Source: Lewinellaceae bacterium (GTDB lineage Bacteria > Bacteroidota > Bacteroidia > Chitinophagales > Saprospiraceae). Taken from it: a stretch of DNA of 64,000 bases. Positions 1 to 8,136 of this stretch are shown piece after piece (the stretch's first letter is position 1; each line of letters starts with the position of its first letter). The notes beneath the pieces are model-generated. The model was not told the DNA's origin, searched no databases, and was given only the letters and a program-made list of their open reading frames with translations. The stretch is from positions 310,001 to 374,000 of the forward strand of contig JADJUJ010000003.1 in NCBI GenBank assembly GCA_016710765.1, written 5' to 3'. A program made the position numbers and the translations under genes.

Positions 1-721
1 CTGGATGTGATCAACAACTATTTCAAGGTGGTTGAACAAGACAAAGTATTGCCTTCCGACTACCAGTATCAGGCCAATTTGTTGATTAAAAATGGCGGTG
101 ATACCCTGAAAGCTATTTCAAGCCTGCGCAAAGTCATGGAGCTTGACGCTTACGCCTGGGCGCTTTGGAAAGATATTGGTGATCTGTACTACAAGCAAAA
201 AGAATACTGCAATGCTGCGGTTGCTTACCAGCACCGTATCGACTCCCTCGGCGAAGATGCTGGTTCTATTGATTACTATTACCTTGGTATTTGCCACTAT
301 TTCTGTGCGGAAGATACCACCTTGGCCAAGTACGAGAAGGCACTGGCTGCATTTACTAAAATTACGGAAAAATCAGTAGCAACACCTTTGGGCTGGTTTG
401 GGCAGGTAAGCTGCGTCCCGACTTGATCCGGATGTGCAGGCTGATTCCACTAAAATTCCCGAGTTTGGCCGGGCGCACGATCAGTTTGAAAAGTACATTG
501 AACTGGCCTTGCCCGATCAGGATAAAGAGTTGAAAAACCTTATTACGGCTTACGAGTACCTGGTGTATTACCACTTCGTAAAAAAGGAAGACGTGGAAGC
601 ATTGCGCTTGGCCAATGATTTGTTGAAGCTTGACCCAAGCAATGCCACTGGCTTAGGCACTAAGGAAACCATTGAAAAATCTGCTGATCCTGGAAAAGGG
701 TCTGGTGGTGGGAAGAAATAG
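1..721 (+). CDS. TPR-repeat protein, C-terminal part (frameshifted, 5' end outside window)
   Basis: The frame is open from the first base, so the N-terminus lies upstream of the window. The visible ~240 residues are helical and TPR-like, with motifs such as WALWKDIGDLYYKQKEY and YYYLGICHYF, and end in a Gly/Lys tail. TPR proteins of this kind in Bacteroidota act as scaffolds for protein-protein contact; no enzymatic domain is seen. The frame breaks twice. Adding one T to the TTT at 397-399 restores ...WFWAGKLRPDL, and adding one G at 425 restores ...DLDPDVQADSTK, which runs into the second open segment (434-721). Both repairs are single bases in short runs, so I read this as one intact gene with sequence errors. 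A strong hairpin follows the stop. The TPR call is fairly firm; the exact role is unknown. Confidence 0.72.
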
Positions 722-744
722 GAATCCTATTGCCGATTGATATA

Positions 745-785
745 AATGTCGGGGTGACGCATGCGTTCGCCCCGACATTTTTTAT
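745..785. terminator. Bidirectional intrinsic terminator
   Basis: AATGTCGGGG (745-754) pairs perfectly with CCCCGACATT (770-779) and is followed by TTTTTATT. It lies between the stop codons of two convergent genes, the TPR gene and the Gfo/Idh/MocA gene. Confidence 0.8.
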
Positions 786-794
786 TGTCTGAAA

Positions 795-2165
795 CTACAG
801 CACTACTGGTTCAATTCGATTGCTTTCCCTGCTTTTTTCTGCCATAAAACCCATGATATGGCTTTCAATCGAGGCATCAATGGTGGAGGTCAGTAATGCT
901 GCATCTTGTTGGGATACCGCCTGGATCCAATCGCGGGCCAATCGCCAATCGCCACCACCGTGACCACCAGCTGCACCGGTATCGTGTACCGTACTCTTGC
1001 CCGTGCGAAAATCGGTGAGGGTAAACTTGTCCATGTCTCCTACAATATCGCCCATACTCCCCATGATGCGGGTGCGCCTGCCCGAATACGAGGTAAACGC
1101 TTCCATGGAGAAGGCGGCTGTTACATCGCCTTCAAAACGCATGGTGCTCACGTAATGGTCGTCCTGGTTGTTGTCCATTTTATATACGCAACGCCCGTAA
1201 TTGGTGGTGCGCAGATAGTTTAATATGGCCTCGCCCTGCTTTTCTTTGTCTTCAGGGAGGTCAAAAACGTAGGTCCAGCCTTTCTTTCGGTAGTATATTT
1301 CCATGGCGGAATAGGGGCAGCTGGCTTCTACCGCACAGCCGTCCATGCACCGTGCGGTACTTCCTTCCGGAGCGTTTTCCTTCCGGAACCATTTTAGCCC
1401 ACCCATAGCGACGATGTCTTTGCAGGGTTTTCCAATCATCCAACGCAAAATATCCAGGTCGTGGCAGCTCTTGGCCAGTATAATGGGCGTAGTAGCGTTT
1501 CTATCGTGCCAGTTTCCCCGCACATAGGAGTGCGACATGTGGATGTGCTCAATGGGTTCCATGTGCTGGATACTGACCAGTTCGCCAATGGCGCCGGAAT
1601 GGATGATCTCACGCAATTTGACAAAATAGGGCGCATAGCGCAGCACGTGGCACACGGCGACGATTCTGCCCGTTTGCTTGGCCAGCGCCAGAATATCCCT
1701 ACACTCCTGCTCCGTTGGCGCGATGGGTTTTTCGAGTAAAACATCATACCCAGCCTTTAGTGCAGCCATGCAAGGGCCGTAATGCAAGTTGTCGGGCGTG
1801 GTGATGATCACCGCATCGGCAAACTTTGGCCGCTCAAACACCCGTTCCCAGGTATCAAAGCGGTTTTTATCGTCGATCTTATGCTTGTCGGTATACCGCT
1901 GATTTCGGATAGGAATGGGTTCTGCTACGCCCACAATATCCAACTCATCGGGGTAGGCTTCCGCAAAGCCTCCGTATACATTGCCGCGGTTTCCGGCGCC
2001 CAGCGTGATGGCCGTAACCGGTCGGTCGGGGGCTTTGAAGTAGGGTTGGTTCTCCAGAAAAGACAGCGAGTTTTGGCTGTCCAGTCCCTCCGGAAATCCG
2101 CTAAAAAATGCAGATCCGGCGGCCAGGCCGAGGGCTTTAAGGGCTTTGCGTCGTGAAATGGGCAT
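795..2165 (-). CDS. Gfo/Idh/MocA family oxidoreductase with Tat signal
   Basis: 456 residues. Begins with a twin-arginine leader (SRRKALKALGLAAG, residues 4-17), so it is probably exported folded by Tat. The N-terminal Rossmann fold carries GAGNRG near residues 56-61, and the EKP motif (LLEKPIAPTEQE) typical of NAD(P)-dependent Gfo/Idh/MocA enzymes is near residue 145. A Cys-rich stretch (CMDGCAVEASCPYSA, around residue 275) is found in a subgroup of this family and may bind metal. Family members oxidise or reduce sugars and inositols, or open glycosidic bonds by an NAD-dependent redox route. The substrate cannot be read from sequence. The gene stands alone, convergent with the TPR gene, and an inverted-repeat element lies directly upstream. 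Confidence 0.88.
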   Translation of the reverse strand: MPISRRKALKALGLAAGSAFFSGFPEGLDSQNSLSFLENQPYFKAPDRPVTAITLGAGNRGNVYGGFAEAYPDELDIVGVAEPIPIRNQRYTDKHKIDDKNRFDTWERVFERPKFADAVIITTPDNLHYGPCMAALKAGYDVLLEKPIAPTEQECRDILALAKQTGRIVAVCHVLRYAPYFVKLREIIHSGAIGELVSIQHMEPIEHIHMSHSYVRGNWHDRNATTPIILAKSCHDLDILRWMIGKPCKDIVAMGGLKWFRKENAPEGSTARCMDGCAVEASCPYSAMEIYYRKKGWTYVFDLPEDKEKQGEAILNYLRTTNYGRCVYKMDNNQDDHYVSTMRFEGDVTAAFSMEAFTSYSGRRTRIMGSMGDIVGDMDKFTLTDFRTGKSTVHDTGAAGGHGGGDWRLARDWIQAVSQQDAALLTSTIDASIESHIMGFMAEKSRESNRIEPVVL

Positions 2166-2210
2166 AGCAGATAAGATTTGGTGCTTGCCAAAGGTAATAA
2201 ATGGGCTTTT

Positions 2211-2426
2211 GATTTACGATCTCCGATTACATGATTTTATGATATACGATCTCCGATTACGATCTCCGATTACATGATTTCCGATTTATGATTGGATTTG
2301 CGATTTATGATTTGTGATTTAAGCGGCAATCGCGTTCCATCGCAAATCATACATCTACATCAACAATCTTAAATCATGTAATCGGAGATCGTATATCATA
2401 AAATCATGTAATCGGAGATCGGAAAT
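2211..2426. repeat. Family B inverted-repeat element, copy 1
   Basis: A 216-bp non-coding element bounded by a ~49-bp terminal inverted repeat: 2211-2260 against 2378-2426, one mismatch. The arms are built from the word CGATCTCCGATTACATGATT, itself partly reiterated. No ORF or transposase is inside. The same word, with CGATATCC for CGATCTCC, makes up the element at 51.6-52.1 kb, so this is a dispersed family of MITE or REP type. Confidence 0.8.
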
Positions 2427-2442
2427 TAAAACCGCAGCCGCA

Positions 2443-3261
2443 CTATTTTAACACAAACCGCACGGGTAGTGTAAACCTCACTTTTACCGATTTCCCATTT
2501 ACCTCTCCAGGTCGCCAACGGGGCATATCCTTCACCACGCGCAAGGCCTCTGTACCGCAGCTGCCGCCAATTTCTTTTAGAATCCGGGCATCCAGGATGT
2601 CGCCCTGCTCATCGACCACAAATCCAATCGCGACGATACCTTCTATTCCACCGGTCCGGGCCATATCAGGATAACGAATATGTTCAGCCAGGTAGCGCAG
2701 CAGTTCGGGTTCTCCGCCGGGGAAATAAGGCTGGATTTGCACGGTAGCCTGTGTAAAGATGGTATCCGGTTGGATTTGACGTTTTGCTTCATTACCAATG
2801 GCGCCCAGATTGGGTTGCTCGTCGAGGCTGGGTGGGGCATCGGGGTCGCCAATTTGATTGGTGCCGCCAATCTGCGCAGGGTTGGCCAGCAGATCATCAA
2901 TGTTTGCCATAGGGATGTCGTCGACCAGCTCATCCGAAAGCACCTTTGGGGGCGGGAATGCCTGGGTACTTGCTTTCGGGGCGGGAGTCATTGGCTTGGG
3001 CAGTGGTTTGGGTGCTGCAACCACTTCTTTTCGGGGTGTCATGATAATCGTCCCAAAATCGGGTGGAGCCTTGTATGCGTCTTGTGAAAAGGCACGCAAT
3101 AACCTGGGCAGGAATACCAGGGCCAGCAGCAGCAGGAAACTACCCGCCAGGGCTTTTGCCAGGTTATTGGGATAGGCCCTTCTTAGGGCATAAGCGCCGT
3201 AAGCGCGGTTTCTGCCGGAGAATACAATTTCCAACAGGTCAGGAGCAGTTTGCTTTTTCAT
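2443..3261 (-). CDS. tonB: Energy transducer TonB (second copy)
   Basis: 272 residues from the ATG at 3261, chosen because MKKQTAPDLLEIVFSGRNR aligns with the N-terminus of the neighbouring TonB; an upstream in-frame start would add 16 unsupported residues. It has a cytoplasmic N-terminus with the NRAYGAYALRR signature, one membrane segment (about 33-53), a short Pro-rich periplasmic linker without the poly-Pro run of its neighbour, and a C-terminal TonB domain (FPGGEPELLRYLAEHIRYP ... GEVNGKSVKVRFTLPVRF). TonB carries proton-motive energy from ExbB/ExbD to outer-membrane receptors. It lies downstream of the exbB-exbD-exbD-tonB cluster on the same strand but is separated from it by 580 bp of repeat DNA and a terminator, so it is probably expressed separately. 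Confidence 0.9.
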   Translation of the reverse strand: MKKQTAPDLLEIVFSGRNRAYGAYALRRAYPNNLAKALAGSFLLLLALVFLPRLLRAFSQDAYKAPPDFGTIIMTPRKEVVAAPKPLPKPMTPAPKASTQAFPPPKVLSDELVDDIPMANIDDLLANPAQIGGTNQIGDPDAPPSLDEQPNLGAIGNEAKRQIQPDTIFTQATVQIQPYFPGGEPELLRYLAEHIRYPDMARTGGIEGIVAIGFVVDEQGDILDARILKEIGGSCGTEALRVVKDMPRWRPGEVNGKSVKVRFTLPVRFVLK

Positions 3262-3327
3262 GGTGCAATCTATTTGGATGGTGAAAAAATGATCCGGTAT
3301 AGTGCACACAGTGGGGGGATTAGAAAA

Positions 3328-3775
3328 ATGGGTTTAGAGTAGGGTATAGGGTAGGATTTAGAGTAGGAGTTAGGGTTGGAGTTAGGGTAGGGTGTAGGGT
3401 AGGATTTAGGGTAGGATTTAGGGTTGGAGTTAGAGTAGGGTTTAGGGTAGGGTGTAGGGTATTAAATCGAGAGTGTTCAATAAACTGGAGAAAATTAGGG
3501 AGTGTGTTCAATTAAGTGTGTCAGATTTCTTTTATGACCTCACCCTCAACCCCCTCTCCACAGGAGAGGGGGCTCGATTCCGAATTATAAACTATTGCTA
3601 ATCAATTATTAAGACGAGATTGAACTCCCCCTCTCCAATTGGAGAGGGGGCTGGGGGGTGAGGTTAAAGCAGCGAATGACACACTTAATTGAACACTCTC
3701 AGATTAGGCGCCCTACTCTAACTCCAACCCTAATTCCAACTCTAAGCCCTACTATAAACCCTACTCTAAGCCCAC
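3328..3775. repeat. Nested palindrome with telomere-like and CTC repeats
   Basis: The whole 580-bp gap between the two tonB genes is a three-layer inverted repeat. The outer layer is degenerate TAGGGTTTAGGGTAGGATTT-type repeats (about 3330-3457), mirrored by their complement at 3708-3772. The middle layer is a perfect 20-bp inverted repeat, 3504-3523 against 3677-3696, plus 3469-3481 against 3688-3700. The inner layer is CCTCACCCTCAACCCCCTCT (from 3538) mirrored at 3641-3663, each with its own GGAGAGGGGG hairpin. The CTC-type inner repeat resembles sequences dispersed in many Bacteroidota genomes. No coding content. Confidence 0.82.
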
Positions 3776-3812
3776 AAAAAAAGCGGTACCGACCGAAGTC
3801 AATACCGCTTTT
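3774..3812 (-). terminator. Intrinsic terminator of exbB-exbD-exbD-tonB
   Basis: AAAAGCGGTA (3779-3788) pairs with TACCGCTTTT (3803-3812). On the minus strand the stem runs into an uninterrupted T tract. It lies about 30 bp past the tonB stop. Confidence 0.78.
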
Positions 3813-3842
3813 AGGTGCTCAGCGCGGCAGCGCTTCGACAGG

Positions 3843-4688
3843 TTATTGCAATTGGAAACGTACGGGGAGCGTGTAGCGCACCTTTACGGGGTGGCCGTTG
3901 GCTTCGCCGGGAATCCACTTGGGCATTTCGTTTACAACGCGTTGGGCTTCTTTGCCACAACCACCGCCAATGTCTTTGAGTACCTGGACATCGCTTACGC
4001 GACCGTCCTTGTTAACCACAAAGGAGATGGCGACAACGCCGGTGATGTTGTTTTCGCGGGCCAAAGGTGGATACTTGATGTTCTCCGCCAGATATTTCAT
4101 CAGCTCGGGCTCACCGCCCTGGAAGCTGGGTTGTTTCTGGATATCAAACAGCTCATACGTTTTTTCTTCTACCACCGTCTTCTTAGGTCCGTCATCAAAA
4201 ATTTTGGTCGGATTGTCTATTTTGTCTGGTGGCGCTTCATCGTTACCTTCCTTGTCCTGCTTGCCTACATCCGCTTTGGTATCCAGTACTTTTTCTACGT
4301 TCTGGATTTCCTCCGTGTTCACTTCGATGTCTTTTTTCACCACTGGGGGTACAAAAGCTACGGTGGAACGCGTTGGCGGCGGCGGCGTTGGCGGTGGCGG
4401 TGGCGGCGGTGGCGGTGGGTTGTTCGGGTCGATGTCTGGTGGTGGACCGAGTTCGGCTACCACATCGACGGGCTTCTCCTTTTTAGCCAAAACGCCTGTC
4501 ACCGTGTTCAGGATGGTGGGAAGGAAGAACAAAAACAGGATCAACGCGCCTCCGTAGAGCAAGGCGCGGCCCAGGTGAGCAGGATAATCCCTGCGCAATT
4601 GGTAGGCGCCGTATTTCTTGTTACGGTTAGCGAAGATGATGTCCAGCATATCCCTGTAACTGGTGCTAGTGCCTTTTTCTTCTGCCAT
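3843..4688 (-). CDS. tonB: Energy transducer TonB (proline-rich)
   Basis: 281 residues. The cytoplasmic N-terminus contains NRNKKYGAYQLRRDYP, then one membrane anchor (about 37-57: LLYGGALILFLFFLPTI), then an almost pure Pro run (about 92-104), an acidic/Lys spacer, and a C-terminal TonB domain (FQGGEPELMKYLAENIKYP ... VKVRYTLPVRFQ). It works in the inner membrane and periplasm, linking ExbB/ExbD to outer-membrane TonB-dependent receptors. It is the last gene of a four-gene cluster, 63 bp after exbD. The poly-Pro linker probably spans the periplasm. Its C-terminal domain closely resembles that of the second tonB, suggesting a local duplication followed by divergence of the linker. Confidence 0.93.
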   Translation of the reverse strand: MAEEKGTSTSYRDMLDIIFANRNKKYGAYQLRRDYPAHLGRALLYGGALILFLFFLPTILNTVTGVLAKKEKPVDVVAELGPPPDIDPNNPPPPPPPPPPTPPPPTRSTVAFVPPVVKKDIEVNTEEIQNVEKVLDTKADVGKQDKEGNDEAPPDKIDNPTKIFDDGPKKTVVEEKTYELFDIQKQPSFQGGEPELMKYLAENIKYPPLARENNITGVVAISFVVNKDGRVSDVQVLKDIGGGCGKEAQRVVNEMPKWIPGEANGHPVKVRYTLPVRFQLQ

Positions 4689-4751
4689 ATCAGTGTAAAT
4701 TGTAATTTGAATGTGTAAGTGTGATCAACCACACCAGTTTTTAAGGTACCC

Positions 4752-5366
4752 TTATTGCTTGGCAGCCTGTACCTGTTCTTCTACAGAGAAGTCCAGGCCT
4801 CCGGCGGGATTTTTGATGAATTCCAATTCCTTGTCGGAAATTTCAAGCAATACATAGGAGACAACATTGGTGATTTTCATCTCATCAAATGCGTCTACGA
4901 TGTTCTTGTATCGGGCGTCCTTGGTCGGTTTGATGATTACACTCATTTTGGAGTAATACTTTTTTTCTCCTGTTTTTTCATCCTCTTTCTCTTCGTCGGG
5001 GAATTGCTGGCGCACGCGATCCTTTTTATCCAGGATAACTTTGCGCAAACCCTCGGCCGAGTAGTCGGTGGAATCCAGTTTGGCATCAGAGATGCCCTCA
5101 TAATAGTAGACCTTGTCGTCGGCGCCCAGCATCAGGGTTAGTACCTGAGACTCCTTGGTCGCCTTGGCTGTCTCCTCGTCCACATCCTTTTCTGGCATAA
5201 CCACGGGCATAATGTTGGGTTTAGCCAACGTAGTGGTCAACATAAAGAATGTAATCAGCAGGAACGCGAGGTCTACCATCGGGGTGAGGTCGACTCGGGT
5301 CGAAAGTTTTTTCGCCCGTTTCTTGCCACCTTTGCCACCTTTTTCGGCAACTTGCATTTCAGCCAT
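4752..5366 (-). CDS. exbD: Biopolymer transport protein ExbD/TolR (second subunit)
   Basis: 204 residues. A basic cytoplasmic start (GGKGGKKRAKKLSTRVDLTP) leads into one membrane helix (MVDLAFLLITFFMLTTTL, about 29-47). This carries the PMVDLAFLLITFFML signature whose Asp is the proton-path residue of ExbD/TolR. The rest is a periplasmic domain. It forms the stator motor with ExbB and drives TonB. It is third in the exbB-exbD-exbD-tonB cluster, 59 bp after the first exbD. The two ExbD proteins differ in length and periplasmic sequence and may form a mixed dimer, as is common in Bacteroidota. Confidence 0.92.
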   Translation of the reverse strand: MAEMQVAEKGGKGGKKRAKKLSTRVDLTPMVDLAFLLITFFMLTTTLAKPNIMPVVMPEKDVDEETAKATKESQVLTLMLGADDKVYYYEGISDAKLDSTDYSAEGLRKVILDKKDRVRQQFPDEEKEDEKTGEKKYYSKMSVIIKPTKDARYKNIVDAFDEMKITNVVSYVLLEISDKELEFIKNPAGGLDFSVEEQVQAAKQ

Positions 5367-5425
5367 GTTGAGGCATTTTAGTTGTTATAAAATAGAGGGT
5401 GATGCTATCATCTGATCGTCCTCAA

Positions 5426-6088
5426 TTACTTTCCTTCTATCGCATTGAGCTTGTTCGGATCGCCTTCCATGGTGGTGATCAGGTTAAACTTATTGACATT
5501 AATGTCCGTCAGTGTATTGATCACGCGTTTCACGGCAGGATAGGGGGTGTCTTTATCGGCTTTGAGCACAATGACATATTCGTCAGAAACAACGCCCTGT
5601 TTTTTCATCTCGAATTGTGCCAGGCGTGCCCGGTGGATCCAGGTCGCCAGTTCGCTTTTATTGACATCCACCGTATCGATCGGAATACCCGATTCGTCCA
5701 TCTCATTGCGTTCGGTAGGCGATGCGTCGAGCCATTTTTTTAACCCGGCCCGGGGCACGCCAAATCCACCAGCAATGGAAAACTTCAGTTTTTCTTCATC
5801 GGTGAGGCCTAACGAATAATCGTTGTTCATCTCGTCGATCAAGTATTTACGGGTATGCTGCCCTACCATATCCAGAAACACCTTTCCTTCCTTGCTCACC
5901 AGCAGGGTTAAGGTACCTGCATCGGGCAATTTCGTTTGCGAAATAGAAGAGGGTGTATCCACGATCACGCTTTCTGCCGGCCGTGCCTTCGCCGTAAGGA
6001 TGAAGAAGGTCAGCAGGAGAAACGATACGTCGCACATAGCAGTCATATCGATAGTTGGATTACTCCTTTTCGGTTTATGCTTAGGCAT
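5426..6088 (-). CDS. exbD: Biopolymer transport protein ExbD/TolR (first subunit)
   Basis: 220 residues. MPKHKPKRSNPTIDMTAM is a short basic cytoplasmic N-terminus followed by a single membrane helix with the CDVSFLLLTFFILT motif, in which Asp is the conserved proton-path residue. The periplasmic domain is longer than in classical ExbD (about 140 residues). It is a predicted inner-membrane motor subunit acting with ExbB and TonB. It begins 14 bp after exbB, so the two are almost certainly co-transcribed. Confidence 0.92.
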   Translation of the reverse strand: MPKHKPKRSNPTIDMTAMCDVSFLLLTFFILTAKARPAESVIVDTPSSISQTKLPDAGTLTLLVSKEGKVFLDMVGQHTRKYLIDEMNNDYSLGLTDEEKLKFSIAGGFGVPRAGLKKWLDASPTERNEMDESGIPIDTVDVNKSELATWIHRARLAQFEMKKQGVVSDEYVIVLKADKDTPYPAVKRVINTLTDINVNKFNLITTMEGDPNKLNAIEGK

Positions 6089-6102
6089 AGTTTAGTTGTT
6101 TT

Positions 6103-6921
6103 TTAAGCTTTGCGCGAAGCGAATGTTTGGGTCAGGCTGTAGCCAGCCTCGTCGATGCGGTAAGTCATACCGTCAATACGACCGGTAAACAGGTTGTAGA
6201 AAATGATGGCAATAGCCGAAGTACCAATACCCAAGGCGGTATTTACAAGTGCTTCAGAGATACCAGTTGCAAGGGCGGTGGAGTCAGGAGCACCGGCGTT
6301 GGCCAAAGCGGCGAAAGCGCGAATCATACCCAATACCGTACCCAACAAACCGATCAGTGTAGCGATCGAAGCGATGGTCGACAGAACGCTGAGGTTTTTT
6401 TCCAGCATTGGAAGTTCCAGCGTAGTGGCTTCTTCTACCTCTTTCTGGATGGCCATTACCTTTTGGTCGGTTTCCATGCCAGAGGTTTTTTCCATTTCGC
6501 CGTACTTGGCCAGACCTGCGCGGATTACGTTGGCAACGGAACCTTTCTGCTTGTCGCAAGCGGCAACAGCGCCAGAAATGTCGTCGCGATCCAAAAATCC
6601 TTTGATGCTGCGAACGAAAGCATCCACGTTACCGGAACCATTGGCTTTGCCCAGCGTGATGAAGCGCTCAAGCACGAAAACCAAAACGGTAAAAAGAAGA
6701 CCCCAAAGAATTGGTACCACAAAACCGCCTTTGTAAATCATGCCGGAGTAGTTTCCCTGAAGTGGATCCTTGGTTGGGTCGTTGTCTACGAAGTTGGCTG
6801 GGTTACCAAACACAAATTGGTAGAGAAGAATGGATGCTACGAAACACAGCGGAATGGCAATGAACGGAAAAATTGATGATCCGGACTGCTTTTTTGCCTG
6901 AGTGTTTTTTGCTGCTGTCAT
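6103..6921 (-). CDS. exbB: MotA/TolQ/ExbB proton channel family protein
   Basis: 272 residues. N-terminal hydrophobic segment (about 18-38), a second near residues 67-87 (GGFVVPILWGLLFTVLVFVL), a cytoplasmic region with the family helix ERFITLGKANGSGNVDAFV, and two further C-terminal helices (LSTIASIATLIGLLGTVLGM; TALGIGTSAIAIIFYNLF). The TIASIATLIGLLGTVLGMI stretch is the diagnostic MotA/TolQ/ExbB signature. It forms the proton-conducting ring around ExbD. It is the first gene of the cluster, and a -7 type motif lies about 75 bp upstream. Confidence 0.94.
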   Translation of the reverse strand: MTAAKNTQAKKQSGSSIFPFIAIPLCFVASILLYQFVFGNPANFVDNDPTKDPLQGNYSGMIYKGGFVVPILWGLLFTVLVFVLERFITLGKANGSGNVDAFVRSIKGFLDRDDISGAVAACDKQKGSVANVIRAGLAKYGEMEKTSGMETDQKVMAIQKEVEEATTLELPMLEKNLSVLSTIASIATLIGLLGTVLGMIRAFAALANAGAPDSTALATGISEALVNTALGIGTSAIAIIFYNLFTGRIDGMTYRIDEAGYSLTQTFASRKA

Positions 6922-7257
6922 GCTGCGAAAAAATTTTTAGTGAAATGATAGGTTTGATTAATAATGGTGTTGCAGGAAACCACTCAGGTCCGGGTCAAAC
7001 TTAGTTTCGCTTTGTTTTGACCCGCTGTTAGAAGTAAGATGCAAACGGCGGATTTTTTGGTGGGTGTGACCCCAAAAAAAATTTGATTATCCGGACCGAT
7101 CGGTTAACTGCAGTGTACTAGTGCGTTTTAACAGCGGTAAAAATAGTGTAAGACTTACAATTTCCAACCACGTTAAGCACAAATTCATATATTCTTATTG
7201 ATCAAATGCGTAATAATATTTGTTAAACCGGGTATTTCAGCGAGCAAACGTGCCGTT
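6922..7257. other. Intergenic region upstream of exbB
   Basis: 336 bp without a gene, between the exbB start and the kdsA stop. Apart from the -7 motif and inverted repeat near 7 kb I see no structure, RNA gene or repeat. The sequence is AT-rich towards 7150-7240. Confidence 0.5.
6996..7003 (-). promoter_or_regulatory. Candidate -7 promoter element for exbB
   Basis: On the minus strand TAAGTTTG fits the Bacteroidota -7 consensus TAnnTTTG, about 75 bp before the exbB ATG. No good -33 TTTG was found. The element lies inside an inverted repeat (GGGTCAAA at 6992-6999 against TTTGACCC at 7016-7023), which could be a regulator site. Confidence 0.4.
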
Positions 7258-8076
7258 TTACCGAATAGCTGCCCGAATGGCCACAAGTCGCTCCAATAAC
7301 TCCTCCAAATTTTGAAGTGGCAACATGTTGGCGCCATCCGATTTTGCCGTGGCTGGATCGGGATGCGTTTCTATAAACAACCCGTCGGCGCCTACTGCTA
7401 TCCCTGCACGGGCAATGGAACTGATCAGCGCCGGCCGCCCACCCGTTACGCCGGAACTCTGGTTGGGCTGTTGCAGGGAGTGGGTACAATCGAGCACAAC
7501 AGTGGCGCCAAACGATTGCATGGCAGGGATACCCCTGAAATCAACCACCAAATCCTGGTAGCCAAAGGTGGTGCCCCTTTCGGTAAGTATGACCTTGGAA
7601 TTGCCTTCGTCCTCCACCTTTTCCATCGCAAAACGCATGGATTCCGGGCTGACGAACTGTCCTTTTTTGATGTTCACTATTTTTCCGGTGAGCGCAGCGG
7701 CCGTCAGCAAACTGGTTTGCCTGCACAGGAATGCCGGGATCTGAAGGATATCCACGGAAGCGGCAGCCAAAGCGGCTTCCGGCTCGGTGTGAATATCGGT
7801 GGTGACGGGCAGGTCGAAGGTTTGCCCTACGCGTTTCAGGATGTCGAGGGATTTTTCATCGCCAATACCGGTAAAAGAGTCTTTTCTGCTGCGGTTGGCT
7901 TTGCGGTAGGATCCCTTGAAAATATATGGAATGGCAAGCCGGGAGCAGATTTCCTGGATTTTTCCGGCAATGTCGAACGCCATTTGCTCGCCTTCAATGG
8001 CGCAGGGGCCAGCGATCAGGAAGAAATTACCGCTGTCGGTGTTTTTTATTTTGGGTATTTGTGTCTGCCAATGCAT
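7258..8076 (-). CDS. kdsA: 3-deoxy-8-phosphooctulonate synthase (KDO-8-P synthase)
   Basis: 272 residues from the ATG at 8076. Condenses phosphoenolpyruvate with arabinose 5-phosphate to KDO-8-phosphate, an early cytoplasmic step of lipopolysaccharide inner-core synthesis. Class I DAHP-synthase-like barrel motifs are clear: FFLIAGPCAIEG at the start, FKGSYRKANRSR for phosphate/PEP binding, TDIHTE, DILQIPAFLCRQTSL, and the C-terminal IETHPDPATAKSDG. Length is normal for the family. It follows the M1 peptidase gene on the same strand, 60 bp after its stop. The only other LPS-core gene in the window is gmhA at 31 kb. Confidence 0.96.
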   Translation of the reverse strand: MHWQTQIPKIKNTDSGNFFLIAGPCAIEGEQMAFDIAGKIQEICSRLAIPYIFKGSYRKANRSRKDSFTGIGDEKSLDILKRVGQTFDLPVTTDIHTEPEAALAAASVDILQIPAFLCRQTSLLTAAALTGKIVNIKKGQFVSPESMRFAMEKVEDEGNSKVILTERGTTFGYQDLVVDFRGIPAMQSFGATVVLDCTHSLQQPNQSSGVTGGRPALISSIARAGIAVGADGLFIETHPDPATAKSDGANMLPLQNLEELLERLVAIRAAIR

Positions 8077-8136
8077 ATCAATAGAAAGGGTAATATTTGG
8101 GTGTAAAATAGCATTTATTATCAAAAGGGCCGATCA

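Noticed and set aside
3320..3511. Small open frame coding NPTLTPTL repeats
   Set aside because: It is a translation of the telomere-like DNA repeat, with no start context or homology.
3846..4718. 290-codon open frame antisense to tonB
   Set aside because: Poly-Trp/Arg stretch is simply the complement of the proline codons.
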